Assembly: GCA_964495505.1 (NCBI GenBank)
Contig: CAZBVM010000001.1
Span: forward strand, 1 to 64,000
Source of the DNA: JACPHB01 sp964495505
GTDB lineage: Bacteria > Patescibacteriota > Minisyncoccia > UBA10092
Length of the DNA stretch: 64,000 nucleotides
Reading direction: 5' to 3'
In this document: positions 7,858-17,056 of the stretch, piece by piece
Position numbering within the stretch: position 1 is the first letter of the stretch
Layout of the letters: the number at the start of each line of letters is the position of its first letter
Program-made: the position numbers and the translations under genes
The notes under the pieces: generated by a model
Told to the model about the DNA's origin: nothing
Database searches by the model: none
Seen by the model: the letters and a program-made list of their open reading frames with translations, nothing else

Positions 7858-8532
7858 ATGGACAGCAATAAAAATAAAAATAAAAAAATTTGGCTGTCGC
7901 ATTCGGGGATTGAAGGAATGTATCGTTGCCCGCGCTGTTTTTGGCTGCAATATAATAAAGGATTACGCCAGCCGGAAGGGATTGTTTCGCGTTTGGCGAA
8001 CCGATTTGACGTTATTTTAAAAAGATATTTTGATTTATACCGACAAACCGGCGAGCTGCCGCCAATGATTGAGGGAAAAGTTGAAGGAAAATTGGAAAAT
8101 CCTTTCCAAGAAAAATATTTTTGGGATTACGGTGAAAAATATGGCCTAACCGGGCGGCTTGACGATTGTTTAATTCGCGAAGATGACACTTATACGCCGG
8201 TAGATCACAAAACCGCCAGTTCCGATCCTCGTGAAAAAGATATTTTAGAGGCATATCAGCACCAGTTGAATTTTTATGCGTTTCTTCTTGAAAAAAATGG
8301 CAAAAAAACTTCGGGCTTCGGCCACTTGATTTATTATTATCCGGAACATGGAGAAGAGCTTCATAAAGGAGTGCCGATCCATGTTCACATTCAAACTTTA
8401 AAGACGAATCCAAAACAGGCGGAACAAGAGTTTTTAAAAGCCATAAAAATTTTAGAAGAGAAAATACCAAAGCCATCTTCCGATTGTTCTTTTTGCTTCT
8501 GGCATGAGCAGTTGAAGGAATTAAAGTTATGA
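7858..8532 (+). CDS. PD-(D/E)XK nuclease with probable iron-sulfur cluster (Cas4/RecB-like)
   Basis: A 224-residue protein of the RecB/Cas4-like PD-(D/E)XK nuclease group, which cuts DNA using a divalent metal. Active-site residues are visible: D102 in GRLDDCL, D116 and K118 in PVDHKTA, and a following QHQLNFY motif at about 134-140. Two cysteines near the N-terminus (C24, C27 in YRCPRCFW) and two at the C-terminus (C210, C213 in SDCSFCFWHE) are placed like the four that bind the 4Fe-4S cluster of Cas4 and AddB. No CRISPR array or other cas gene lies in the window, so this is a stand-alone nuclease, perhaps for repair or DNA uptake. Its stop overlaps the start of the next gene (ATGA). Confidence 0.8.
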   Translation: MDSNKNKNKKIWLSHSGIEGMYRCPRCFWLQYNKGLRQPEGIVSRLANRFDVILKRYFDLYRQTGELPPMIEGKVEGKLENPFQEKYFWDYGEKYGLTGRLDDCLIREDDTYTPVDHKTASSDPREKDILEAYQHQLNFYAFLLEKNGKKTSGFGHLIYYYPEHGEELHKGVPIHVHIQTLKTNPKQAEQEFLKAIKILEEKIPKPSSDCSFCFWHEQLKELKL

Positions 8533-8873
8533 AAACAGGAGATCAATACTCTTGGACCAAGCATTCACAGTATAAAATGCGGTATTATGGCCTGTCGCCG
8601 CAGAGGATTAAAAGAATAATCCGTCATCCGGCGCGGATGGAAGAAGCTATAATTCCAAAGATGATTGCGGCAATGCAGCCCGCTGGTGGGAAAAATTATT
8701 CTGAAATCTGGGCGATATATCAACTCGCGAAGCACGATGATACCAAATACAAAATACAAAATACAAAATACAACCAGATTAAAGTAATTACCGCTTGGCG
8801 CTATCCGGGCAAAAGCCCGGCTCGTGACCCGATTCCTCAAGATATTTTAAATGAAATAAAATCTTTAATATAA
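8529..8873 (+). CDS. Small hypothetical protein, possibly DUF4258-like, with repeat insertion
   Basis: A 114-residue protein overlapping the nuclease stop by 4 nt, so the two are translationally coupled. The start, SWTKHSQYKMRYYGLSPQRIKRIIRHP, resembles the small DUF4258/RelE-like fold (H-s-x-x-K-M-r-x-Y-x-l-s); this is a judgement from pattern only. Two pieces of the coding sequence look inserted: a run of 7-bp repeats at 8742-8773 giving TKYKIQNTKYN, and a perfect CCGGGC-aaaa-GCCCGG hairpin at 8805-8820 coding PGKSP. Both fall between conserved-looking strands. Function unknown; coupling suggests a partner of the nuclease. Confidence 0.7.
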   Translation: MKTGDQYSWTKHSQYKMRYYGLSPQRIKRIIRHPARMEEAIIPKMIAAMQPAGGKNYSEIWAIYQLAKHDDTKYKIQNTKYNQIKVITAWRYPGKSPARDPIPQDILNEIKSLI

Positions 8874-8927
8874 TAACAAGGTTTGTATAATGTAAATGCT
8901 ATAGCATAATTATTATACAAATACATA

Positions 8928-9518
8928 ATGATAAAAATTTTAGGAAAAAAATTCTTTAAGCGACCAACTTTGGTTGTAGCAAAAGATTTATTGGGGAAAT
9001 ATTTAGTAAGGCGCATTGGAGGAAAAACGATGCGTTTTATGATTACCGAAGTTGAGGCGTATGATGGGTTTAAAGACAGGGCATCGCATGCGTCGCGAGG
9101 AAAAACAAAAAGAAACGCCTCAATGTTTGAAAGTGGTGGTATTTGGTACGTTTATTTTACTTATGGAATGCACTATATGCTTAATATAGTAACGGGGCCG
9201 AAAAATTATCCGGCGGCAATTTTAATACGCAGCGTTGATGGCACTAATGGCCCGGCGAGAACTACCAAACAGCTAAAAATTGATAAAAAATTTAATAATA
9301 AGATCGCTTCGCAAAAAACAGGTCTCTGGCTGGAAGATAATCCTATGTTAAAAATTGTCCGCCGAAAGCTTCGCATTCAGGCGGATCCGCCCAAATGCCA
9401 TTCAGGGCTTTTGGCGGAAAAATTAAAAATTCGCCGATTGCCGAGAATCGGGGTAAATTATGCCGGCCCAATTTGGTCAAAAAAGAAATGGCGGTTCGTA
9501 TTACAACAGGTGGTTTAG
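8928..9518 (+). CDS. mpg: 3-methyladenine DNA glycosylase (AAG/MPG family)
   Basis: A 196-residue base-excision repair enzyme that removes alkylated purines such as 3-methyladenine and hypoxanthine. The family hallmarks are present: LLGKYLVRR near the start, ITEVEAYDG with the catalytic glutamate, DRASHASRGKTKRNASMF, and GIWYVYFTYGMHYMLNIV, whose tyrosines intercalate and stack on the flipped base. The C-terminus RIGVNYAGPIWSKKKWRF is the usual substrate-pocket ending. It follows a weak TATTATA-type element at about 8910-8917. Length is typical of bacterial Mpg. Confidence 0.93.
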   Translation: MIKILGKKFFKRPTLVVAKDLLGKYLVRRIGGKTMRFMITEVEAYDGFKDRASHASRGKTKRNASMFESGGIWYVYFTYGMHYMLNIVTGPKNYPAAILIRSVDGTNGPARTTKQLKIDKKFNNKIASQKTGLWLEDNPMLKIVRRKLRIQADPPKCHSGLLAEKLKIRRLPRIGVNYAGPIWSKKKWRFVLQQVV

Positions 9519-9562
9519 TGTTGACACAAATGTTTAAAAATTTTACAGTTTAGTTTGTAATT

Positions 9563-10984
9563 ATGACTTCCGGATACTCTCCCGACAAATTATTTAAACT
9601 GGATGTGACGAGCAAGATACGTTTTACTGTTCTTGCGATATTTATAGTCGCTGTTGCTGCGGCGTTTTTTGTTTACCCAACCGCGTGGAATAAAACGGTT
9701 GAAAAGTTTAATATTATTTCACCGATAAAAATTCCTGATTTTTTTAACATGCCGTTTAAACTCGGTCTTGATTTGGCCGGCGGCACACGTCTGACTTACT
9801 TAGCCGATATATCTTTAGTGGTTGATCAAGATATGGACTCCGCCATGTCTGGTCTGCGCGATGTTATTGAAAGGCGTGTTAATCTTTTTGGCGTTAGCGA
9901 GCCGGTGGTTGAAGTTGAAAGCGCAGGCGAAGAATGGCGATTGATTGTTGAGCTTGCCGGGATTAAGGATATATCTTCCGCCATTGATTTAATAGGCGAG
10001 ACGCCGTTTTTAGAATTTAAAGAACCAAGAGAAGAAGCCGAAACCCAAAAAATTTTAAGCGAACAAAAAGCCGAAAATAAAGATTATTTGGCAATGGATC
10101 CGTATTTTAAACCGACAAATTTAAGCGGCAAGTACATAAAAAGCGCTAAAATAGAATTTGACCAAACAACTTATCAGCCGACGGTAAGCGTCCAATTTGA
10201 TGGCGATGGGGCGAAAATATTTGAAAATTTGACCGCAAAAAACGTCGGAAAACCACTTGGCATTTATCTTGACGGACTGCCGATTTCGGCGCCTGTTGTC
10301 AAAGAACCGATTGCCGGTGGTTCGGCGGTAATTTCCGGCAAATTTACTCTTACAGAAGCTAAAAAATTAGCTGAACGGCTTAACGCCGGCGCTCTGCCAG
10401 TGCCGATTAAATTAATTTCGCAGGACTCTGTAGGCGCTTCTTTGGGCCGCGACTCGCTTGATAAAAGCCTATTTGCCGGACTGCTCGGTTTTTTAACGGT
10501 GGCGATGTTTATGATTTTATATTATCGTTTTTTTGGAATTGCGGCGGTAGCGGCGCTTTTAATTTACACCGCTTTGGTTTTAGCTCTATTTAAATTAATA
10601 CCAGTGACTTTAACTTTGGCTGGAGTGGCCGGATTTATTTTATCAATAGGCATGGCTGTCGATGCCAATATTCTTATTTTTGAAAGGTTTAAAGAAGAGG
10701 TTCGTTCCGGAAAAGAGTTGGGGCTTGCCATTAACGATGGATTTACTCGTGCCTGGCCTTCTATTCGCGATTCCAACGTTTCAACCTTAATTACTACGGC
10801 CGTTTTATATTATTTCACCACAAGTATTGTCCGGGGGTTTGCCTTGACTCTTGGTATTGGTGTTATCGTAAGCATGTTTTCGGCAATTTTCGTAACCCGT
10901 TCATTTTTAAAGCTTTTCCCCACCATATTGCTTGAAAAATTACCGTGGCTGATGGGCGTTAGGCGCAAAATTTCTAATTTCTAG
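9563..10984 (+). CDS. secD: Protein translocase subunit SecD
   Basis: A 473-residue inner-membrane RND-type protein that uses the proton gradient to pull preproteins across the membrane with SecF and SecYEG. TM1 is at about 20-40. The signature FKLGLDLAGGTRL follows at about 68-80. The large periplasmic P1 domain runs to about 290, and five more membrane helices follow, including GFLTVAMFMILYYRFFG and the conserved GMAVDANILIFERFKEEVRSGK. secF follows after a 97-bp AT-rich spacer made of near-repeats of aattgaaaatt type. Confidence 0.95.
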   Translation: MTSGYSPDKLFKLDVTSKIRFTVLAIFIVAVAAAFFVYPTAWNKTVEKFNIISPIKIPDFFNMPFKLGLDLAGGTRLTYLADISLVVDQDMDSAMSGLRDVIERRVNLFGVSEPVVEVESAGEEWRLIVELAGIKDISSAIDLIGETPFLEFKEPREEAETQKILSEQKAENKDYLAMDPYFKPTNLSGKYIKSAKIEFDQTTYQPTVSVQFDGDGAKIFENLTAKNVGKPLGIYLDGLPISAPVVKEPIAGGSAVISGKFTLTEAKKLAERLNAGALPVPIKLISQDSVGASLGRDSLDKSLFAGLLGFLTVAMFMILYYRFFGIAAVAALLIYTALVLALFKLIPVTLTLAGVAGFILSIGMAVDANILIFERFKEEVRSGKELGLAINDGFTRAWPSIRDSNVSTLITTAVLYYFTTSIVRGFALTLGIGVIVSMFSAIFVTRSFLKLFPTILLEKLPWLMGVRRKISNF

Positions 10985-11081
10985 TTTCTATTAAATTTTC
11001 AATGATTCAATTTCTAATGTTTGAAAATTAATAAATTATAAATTTAATGAAAATTGTAAATTGAGAATTGAAAATTAATTT

Positions 11082-11984
11082 ATGGTAAACATTGTTGAAA
11101 ATAGAAGAACTTTTTACGCCATCTCCGGGATTTTTGTTGTTTTGAGTATTATCGCGCTGGCGCTATGGGGCCTTCAGTTTGGCATTGATTTTAAAGGCGG
11201 TTCAACTTTGGAAATTAATTATTCTGCTTTGCCAGATTTAAATTCGGTTTACGATTCTTTAAACCCGTTAAAGTTAAGTGATTTAAAAATTTCACCGCTT
11301 GGATCAAACGGCGCAGTTTTGCGATTTAGAGAAACCGATGAAGCGACTCATCAAAATATCGTTAAAATCCTCGTTGCTGAGGCGGAAAAAAATAAAATTC
11401 AACTTGAAGAAAGAAGATTTTCTTCCATCGGGCCGACTATAGGAGCCGAACTAAAACAGAAGTCAATCAAAGCTATTATTATCGTACTTCTCGGAATTTC
11501 ACTTTATATCGCTTGGGCTTTTAGAAAAGTATCAAGCCCGATAAGTTCCTGGCGTTACGGCGTTGTTACTTTGATAGCTCTTTTTCACGATTTAATTATT
11601 CCTATCGGCTTATTCGCTTTTCTGGGGCATTTTTACGGCGTTGAAGTCGGTGCCAATTTTATCGTCGCCCTTCTCGTTATTCTCGGTTTTTCGGTTCACG
11701 ATACAATCGTAGTGTTTGACAGGATTAGAGAAAATCTTAAACGCTTTGGCCAGTTAAATTTTGCATCGCTTATAGATCAAAGTATTCGCGAAACCCTGGT
11801 TCGTTCGCTTAATACTTCGCTTACGGTTTTATTGACTCTGTCAGCTTTATATGTTTTTGGAGGAGAAAGTTTAAAATATTTCGTGCTGGCGTTAATGATT
11901 GGTATTTTTTCCGGAACCTATTCATCAATATTTATTGCGGCCCCGCTTCTCACAACCTGGCTTGCTATTTTAAAAAAAAATTGA
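11082..11984 (+). CDS. secF: Protein translocase subunit SecF
   Basis: A 300-residue partner of SecD. TM1 is at about 9-31, followed by GLQFGIDFKGGSTLEINY, the SecF counterpart of the SecD D/G signature. The periplasmic domain ends near 130 (SSIGPTIGAELKQKS). Five further membrane helices contain GFSVHDTIVVFDRIRENLKR and RSLNTSLTVLLTLSALYVFGG, both diagnostic. It is probably transcribed with secD, although the AT-rich spacer could hold its own weak promoter. Confidence 0.95.
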   Translation: MVNIVENRRTFYAISGIFVVLSIIALALWGLQFGIDFKGGSTLEINYSALPDLNSVYDSLNPLKLSDLKISPLGSNGAVLRFRETDEATHQNIVKILVAEAEKNKIQLEERRFSSIGPTIGAELKQKSIKAIIIVLLGISLYIAWAFRKVSSPISSWRYGVVTLIALFHDLIIPIGLFAFLGHFYGVEVGANFIVALLVILGFSVHDTIVVFDRIRENLKRFGQLNFASLIDQSIRETLVRSLNTSLTVLLTLSALYVFGGESLKYFVLALMIGIFSGTYSSIFIAAPLLTTWLAILKKN

Positions 11985-12037
11985 CAATAGTATCATACTA
12001 TTATACTGTAGAGTTATTAATATTTAAATATTAAAAT

Positions 12038-13075
12038 ATGGCGGGAAAAAATTTAAAAAATATTTTAGACGAAATAATTAAAATTACTAACCCAAGGGTT
12101 CGGGAAGTTATTGAAAAACGCTTTGGTTTGCGCACCGTATCTTATCAGACCTTAGAGGCCATCGGACAAAATATGGATATTACCCGGGAGCGAGTGAGGC
12201 AAATTGAGGCCTTAGGCCTTAGGCAATTAACCAATAAGAATGTTTTGGAGCCGATAAAACCGGTTTTTGAGTCAATAGAAAAACATTTAATGGCATACGG
12301 CGGTGTTAGAAGAGAAGATTTATTTTTAAAAGAATTAACGGAATCATTTTCCTTAAAAGAAAAAAACAAAGAAAATTTGATTAATTTTATATTGGCATTA
12401 GGCAGAGGAAGATTTCTTTATTTTAAAGAAACTCCATCTTGGCGATCGGCCTGGGCGATGAGCAGCAATCATTATAATAAAGCGGTTGCTTTAGCAGAGG
12501 CCTTAAAAGAAAAATTAGCCAGCCAGAGGTCATTGCTCCAGGGTGGGACCTTGTTTAAAATTGCCGCCGAATTAGCTGACAAAAATTTAACCGAACAAAC
12601 CCTAAAATCTCATATTGAACTTTGTCGGCATATTTCTCAAAATCCTTTTGGCGAGTGGGGACTCGTGAGTTCTCCAGAAGTATCGCCGCGCGGCGTTAAA
12701 GATAAGGCCTATCTGGTTTTTAAAAAAGAAAAAAAACCGCTTCATTTTACGGAAGTGGCCGGTTTAATCAATAAGACCGTTTTTGACGGCCGCAAAGCCC
12801 ATCCCCAAACGGTTCACAATGAACTTATTAAAGATCCACGTTTTGTTTTGGTGGGGCGGGGGACATACGCTTTAAGCGATTGGGGTTACGAGCCGGGAAC
12901 GGTGCGCGATGTTTTGGTTTCGGTTTTGAAAAATGCCGGTAGCGGATTAACCAGAGAAGAAATTATTAAAACCGTTCAATCCAAGAGATTGGTTAAAGAA
13001 AATACAATATTGCTAAATCTTCAAAACCGCAAAATTTTCAAAAAAACCGACGACCATCGTTTTATTTTAGTGTAA
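12038..13075 (+). CDS. Sigma-70 region 4 / HARE-HTH fusion protein
   Basis: A 345-residue DNA- or RNA-polymerase-binding protein. Residues about 18-65 (NPRVREVIEKRFGL...TLEAIGQNMDITRERVRQIEALGLRQL) match sigma-70 region 4, the -35-binding helix-turn-helix. There is no region 2 or 3, so it cannot act as a normal sigma factor. Near residues 225-290, YLVFKKEKKPLHFTEVAGLINK...VHNELIKDPRFVLVGRGTYALSDWG matches the HARE-HTH (HB1/ASXL) winged helix, also found in the RNA polymerase delta subunit. A second winged-helix-like segment (VRDVLVSVLKNAGSGLTREEIIKTV) ends the protein. It is probably a transcription regulator; partners are unknown. The gene begins a run that includes the VirD4-like pair. Confidence 0.8.
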   Translation: MAGKNLKNILDEIIKITNPRVREVIEKRFGLRTVSYQTLEAIGQNMDITRERVRQIEALGLRQLTNKNVLEPIKPVFESIEKHLMAYGGVRREDLFLKELTESFSLKEKNKENLINFILALGRGRFLYFKETPSWRSAWAMSSNHYNKAVALAEALKEKLASQRSLLQGGTLFKIAAELADKNLTEQTLKSHIELCRHISQNPFGEWGLVSSPEVSPRGVKDKAYLVFKKEKKPLHFTEVAGLINKTVFDGRKAHPQTVHNELIKDPRFVLVGRGTYALSDWGYEPGTVRDVLVSVLKNAGSGLTREEIIKTVQSKRLVKENTILLNLQNRKIFKKTDDHRFILV

Positions 13076-13104
13076 TCTATGGTATAATCCCTGTAAGTAA
13101 CGGG

Positions 13105-14349
13105 ATGGATATTTTTTATGCAATTATTCAAGTTTTTTTAGGGCTCTGGTGGCTTTGGCTGCCGGTGGTTTTAATCGCGGTTTTTATAGAACTTTGGACA
13201 AAGCATCTTAAAACCGCGGCTATTAAAGCCATTAAATGGACTTTTCTTGAAATTAAGGTTTCTAGAGATATTGAAAAAAGCCCGAAATCAATGGAACAGA
13301 TATTTTCCGGACTTCACGGTATTATCACAAAAATAAAATTTCTTGATACATATTGGAAGGGCAAAGTGCAGGAGTGGTTTAGTTTTGAAATCGCCGGTAT
13401 TGACGGAGCGGTTTATTTTTTTATAAGAACTCCGGAACAGTTCCGGAACTTAGTTGAAGCCCAAATTCACGCCCAGTATCCCGACGCGGAAATTTCCGAG
13501 GTTTTGGACTACGCTGGCCCTATTGCAAAAAAGGTCCCGTCAAAATCATACGATATCGGCGGCGCCGAACTTATTTTAGACAAAGACGATTTTTATCCCA
13601 TCAGAACCTATCCGGCTTTTGAGGAAAAAGAAGAAGAACAGAGAGTTGATCCGATGGCGTCGTTTCTTGAGATTCTTTCAAAACTCAAACCCGGGGAAAA
13701 TATTTTTATAGAATATTTAATGAAACCGACCGTCGAAAAAAAGTGGAAAGAAAAGGGTCAGGAATTTATAAATAAGCTGATGGGGAAAAAAGTCGCGGTC
13801 AAAGAAAACTGGCTTGACAGGGCCTTGGGAGGAGTTGATGAATTCGTGATAAATCTTATAAAGGCCATTTTGATTTATCCTATTTGGGGAGAGGAAAAAA
13901 AGGAAGAAAGCAAGGCGTCAGTTGCTAATCTTTCTCCCGGAGAAAAAACAGTCGTTGAAGCGATAGAAAATAAAATGGCAAAACTGGCTTTTAAGGCGTG
14001 CATCCGTTTTGCTTATATTGCCAGAAGCGATGTTTATAACCGTGCCAACATGGCGGCTGTGAGCGGCGCCTTCAAGCAGTTTAACACCGTCAACCTTAAC
14101 GCTTTTAAATCAAACGGTAAGGCGGGGACTTCGGCCGACCAGCCTTTTAAAAAAAGAAAAGAGTTTTTAAAAAAGAAAAAATTTATTGAACGCTACGCGA
14201 ACAGAGCGTGGCCCAAAAAGGACTTTATTTTAAATATTGAGGAATTAGCGACCGTTTATCACTATCCGATTTTGACGGTTCTAACGCCAACTTTGCGCCG
14301 GGTTGAGGCCAAAAAAGCAGAACCGCCGGTTTCATTACCAATAGGATAA
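13105..14349 (+). CDS. Membrane-anchored N-terminal half of a VirD4/TraG-like ATPase system
   Basis: A 414-residue protein with one N-terminal membrane helix (about 5-28) and a large cytosolic alpha/beta domain. It matches the N-terminal half of the fused protein at 52802: both have the helix, a basic WxxxxLEIKV or LLEVKFPR segment, and the closing motif IEELATVYHYPI (here about 378-389). I believe this corresponds to a Patescibacteria domain annotated DUF8128. It has no ATPase motifs, which are supplied by the next gene at 14432. The pair therefore looks like a split version of one membrane-bound DNA-pumping ATPase. Function is inferred. Confidence 0.7.
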   Translation: MDIFYAIIQVFLGLWWLWLPVVLIAVFIELWTKHLKTAAIKAIKWTFLEIKVSRDIEKSPKSMEQIFSGLHGIITKIKFLDTYWKGKVQEWFSFEIAGIDGAVYFFIRTPEQFRNLVEAQIHAQYPDAEISEVLDYAGPIAKKVPSKSYDIGGAELILDKDDFYPIRTYPAFEEKEEEQRVDPMASFLEILSKLKPGENIFIEYLMKPTVEKKWKEKGQEFINKLMGKKVAVKENWLDRALGGVDEFVINLIKAILIYPIWGEEKKEESKASVANLSPGEKTVVEAIENKMAKLAFKACIRFAYIARSDVYNRANMAAVSGAFKQFNTVNLNAFKSNGKAGTSADQPFKKRKEFLKKKKFIERYANRAWPKKDFILNIEELATVYHYPILTVLTPTLRRVEAKKAEPPVSLPIG

Positions 14350-14431
14350 AAGCTTCATTAGCTTCGTTAGCTTTTTAGAGAAATAAAAATCCATAAGCTA
14401 ATGCAGCTAAAGAAGCTATAAGCTAAAAGCT
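14350..14431. repeat. AGCT-rich repeat spacer between the two ATPase halves
   Basis: An 82-bp spacer made of short direct and inverted copies of agctt/aagct and ttagct/agctaa. It lies exactly where the fused paralogue at 52802 has a continuous linker, so it may mark the gene split. Confidence 0.5.
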
Positions 14432-16084
14432 ATGACTAATAACGATATAACATTTTTTGCTGAAACGACTTTTAGAAACGAAAGGAAAAAATTCGGCATT
14501 AAGACCGACGATCGCCGCCGCCATATGTATATTATAGGGCAAACTGGCACCGGAAAGACCACACTGCAAATGAATATGATGATTTCCGATATTTTGGCGG
14601 GCCGCGGCATGGGGTTTGTTGATCCTCACGGCGAAATGGCCGAAAGATTGCTTCATTATATCCCTAAGGAACGCATTAAAGATGTTATTTATTTTTATCC
14701 GGCTGATTTAGAATATCCGATTGCTTTTAACGCCATAGAAAGCATAGACGCAAAAGCGCGCCACCTGATTGCTTCCGGCCTTATGGGGGTCTTTAAAAAA
14801 ATCTGGCCCGATGTTTGGAGCGCTCGGATGGAATATATTTTAAACAACACTATTCTGGCGCTTCTTGAAGTTCCCGGTTCCACATTGCTTGGTGTTAACC
14901 GGATGTTTTCTGACAAGGCGTTTAGAAAAAACATCGTCAGCCAACTTCAGGATCCGGTTATTAAAGCGTTTTGGACGCAGGAATACGCTGCTTATCAGCA
15001 AAAATACGAACAGGAAGCGACGGCGGCAATTCAAAATAAAATCGGCCAATTCAGTTCGGCCACGATTATAAGAAACATTATCGGTCAGCCGACTTCTTCA
15101 TTTAATTTCAGGGCTGCAATGGACGAAGGAAAAATCGTAATAATGAACTTAAGCAAGGGGCGGCTTGGAGAAGACAACACCAAACTTTTGGGCGGTATGC
15201 TTATTACCAAAATTCAACTTGCTGCCATGAGCCGGGTTGACATACAGGAAGAGGACCGCAAAGATTTTTATCTTTATGTAGACGAATTTCAGAATTTTGT
15301 AACCGACAGTTTTGCCGACATTTTGTCGGAAGCCAGAAAATTCCGCCTTGACCTTACTATCGCCAATCAATATATCGGCCAATTAGTTCATGACCAGAAT
15401 GTAAAGGTGAAAGACGCGATTTTTGGCAATGTCGGGACGTTTGTCGCTTTTAGGGCCGGCGGCGAAGATGTTGAATTTTTGGAAGAAAAACAATTCAGTC
15501 CCAATATAACGGCTCAAGACCTGCTCAATCTGCCGAATTACAATATCTATCTACGCTTGCTAATTGATGGCGTTCCTTCAAGGCCTTTTTCGGCGATCAC
15601 TTTGCCGCCGTATCCAAAGCCGGAAATTTCTTATGCCGATGAAATTATAGAGCACTCCAGAAAAACTTACGGCACGTTAAAATCCGATGTAGAAAAAGCC
15701 ATAGCCGCGGCTGCGGGTGTTGAACTTGCCGCGGCGCCATCAGATATCGGCGAGGTTAAAGTTTCTGCCCCGCAAAGAATGCCCAGAACGGACACGGATA
15801 GTTACGGCACTTCCTATGCCGCTGTTTGCGTAAGTTGCGGAAAAAATACCAAAGTTCCGTTTAAACCCGATCCAAACCGGCCGGTTTACTGCAAGGATTG
15901 TTTTGCGAAAAATCCTGCCCGCCAGCGGCCTAAGCCGCAGGCGATGGCAGGCGGGCGTCCCGCAAGGCCAGTACATTTGTCACAGTTGAAGCCACGACTC
16001 CAAAAACCACCAGCGCCAAGGCAACGCAAAACCGTTGACACCGAAGGCCTCAAAAAAATTTTGGAAGAGACAATGGAAAAGTAA
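14432..16084 (+). CDS. VirD4/TraG/TraD-like ATPase with C-terminal zinc ribbon
   Basis: A 550-residue P-loop ATPase of the type IV coupling-protein/HerA group. It has Walker A GQTGTGKT (about 34-41), VDPHGEM, Walker B FYLYVDEFQNF (about 278-288), SEARKFRLDLTIANQYIGQL (sensor-like) and NVGTFVAFRAG. Such ATPases move DNA or DNA-protein complexes across membranes. After about residue 400 the tail is Ala/Pro-rich and contains a CxxC...CxxC zinc ribbon (CVSCGKNTKVPF...YCKDC). Part of the tail, 15917-15956, is a GCCCGCC/GGCGGGC palindrome translated as linker. There is no membrane helix; the upstream gene provides it. It is a paralogue of the C-terminal half of 52802-55204. Confidence 0.85.
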   Translation: MTNNDITFFAETTFRNERKKFGIKTDDRRRHMYIIGQTGTGKTTLQMNMMISDILAGRGMGFVDPHGEMAERLLHYIPKERIKDVIYFYPADLEYPIAFNAIESIDAKARHLIASGLMGVFKKIWPDVWSARMEYILNNTILALLEVPGSTLLGVNRMFSDKAFRKNIVSQLQDPVIKAFWTQEYAAYQQKYEQEATAAIQNKIGQFSSATIIRNIIGQPTSSFNFRAAMDEGKIVIMNLSKGRLGEDNTKLLGGMLITKIQLAAMSRVDIQEEDRKDFYLYVDEFQNFVTDSFADILSEARKFRLDLTIANQYIGQLVHDQNVKVKDAIFGNVGTFVAFRAGGEDVEFLEEKQFSPNITAQDLLNLPNYNIYLRLLIDGVPSRPFSAITLPPYPKPEISYADEIIEHSRKTYGTLKSDVEKAIAAAAGVELAAAPSDIGEVKVSAPQRMPRTDTDSYGTSYAAVCVSCGKNTKVPFKPDPNRPVYCKDCFAKNPARQRPKPQAMAGGRPARPVHLSQLKPRLQKPPAPRQRKTVDTEGLKKILEETMEK

Positions 16085-16159
16085 GGATTTTGCTTAATTT
16101 ACTCTAAACTGTTGATAACCTGCTGAATAAAAGTTGGAAGATTTTGATATAATGAAAAT

Positions 16160-17056
16160 ATGGAACTTGATCAATTTTACACAAAAAAAGCTATTGCCAA
16201 AGGATGCTATGAGCTTATGCTTTTAAAACTCTCGCAACTTGATGTCAGAAATCCGTTTTTTGTAGAACCATCAGCTGGTTCGGGTAGCTTCTTTAATCTT
16301 CTTAATCCTAAAAAAAGTGTTGGAATAGATATAGAACCAAAAAGTAAAGGCATCAAAAAACAAGATTTTTTAACATGGCAGTATAATGGTAGGGGAAAAG
16401 ACAATGTAGTGGTTATTGGTAATCCGCCATTCGGGAAAAGAGCTAAATTGGCAATAAAATTTTTCAATAAATCAGCTGAATTCGCTCATACAATTGGATT
16501 TATAGTTCCAGTCCAGTTCAGAAAATATTCAGTGCATTCAAAAATTAATTTAAATTACAAACTTATTGCTGAAAGGCTCCTGCCTAAAAATTCATTTATT
16601 ACTGACGGCGGAGATAATTTTGATGTCAATTGCGTATTTCAAATCTGGACAAAAAAAGATACCACGCTTCGTAACAAACGAATACTATTGGCTCCTCCTA
16701 TCAAGCATCCAAATTTCAAAATATATCAATATAACAATACAAAAGAAGCATTAAAAGTTTTTCAGTATGATTTCGATTTTGCAGTTCCAAGACAGGGATA
16801 TGAAAATTATGCGAGAAGAGAATTTAATGCCCGAAACCTTGAAAAAAATAAGCAGTGGGCGCTTTTTAAGGCGCGCGATGAAGAAACAAGAAGAAATCTT
16901 ATTAAATTAGATTTTGCTAAGTTAGCACAGAAGAATACTGTAGTGCCTGGATTTGGTAAGGCAGATGTGGTAGAAGAATATATAAGAACATACGAAAACT
17001 ATGCTTGGCATTTTCGAAGACATAATAAAACACAAAGCAGATTATTTGCGAGCTGA
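16160..17056 (+). CDS. Adenine-specific DNA methyltransferase of a type II R-M system
   Basis: A 298-residue SAM-dependent N6-adenine methyltransferase. Motif I is VEPSAGSGSF (residues 35-44), the acidic SAM-ribose residue is in VGIDIEP, and motif IV is NPPFG (88-92), the catalytic DPPY-type tetrapeptide in its NPPF form. The C-terminal half is a target-recognition region with no recognisable specificity. TATAAT (16148-16153) sits 6 nt before the ATG, so the mRNA is probably leaderless. The restriction gene begins 56 nt before this stop in another frame, a tight overlap typical of R-M pairs. Confidence 0.88.
   Translation: MELDQFYTKKAIAKGCYELMLLKLSQLDVRNPFFVEPSAGSGSFFNLLNPKKSVGIDIEPKSKGIKKQDFLTWQYNGRGKDNVVVIGNPPFGKRAKLAIKFFNKSAEFAHTIGFIVPVQFRKYSVHSKINLNYKLIAERLLPKNSFITDGGDNFDVNCVFQIWTKKDTTLRNKRILLAPPIKHPNFKIYQYNNTKEALKVFQYDFDFAVPRQGYENYARREFNARNLEKNKQWALFKARDEETRRNLIKLDFAKLAQKNTVVPGFGKADVVEEYIRTYENYAWHFRRHNKTQSRLFAS

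Noticed and set aside
7858..8532. Cas4-like nuclease as a sign of a CRISPR-Cas locus.
   Set aside because: No spaced direct-repeat array and no other cas gene occurs in the window; the tandem repeats found are 7-bp arrays inside genes.
12000..16084. Conjugative element containing the VirD4-like genes.
   Set aside because: No relaxase, VirB4/VirB6/VirB8-10 set, integrase or attachment-site duplication is visible around them, and a second paralogue lies elsewhere in a core region.
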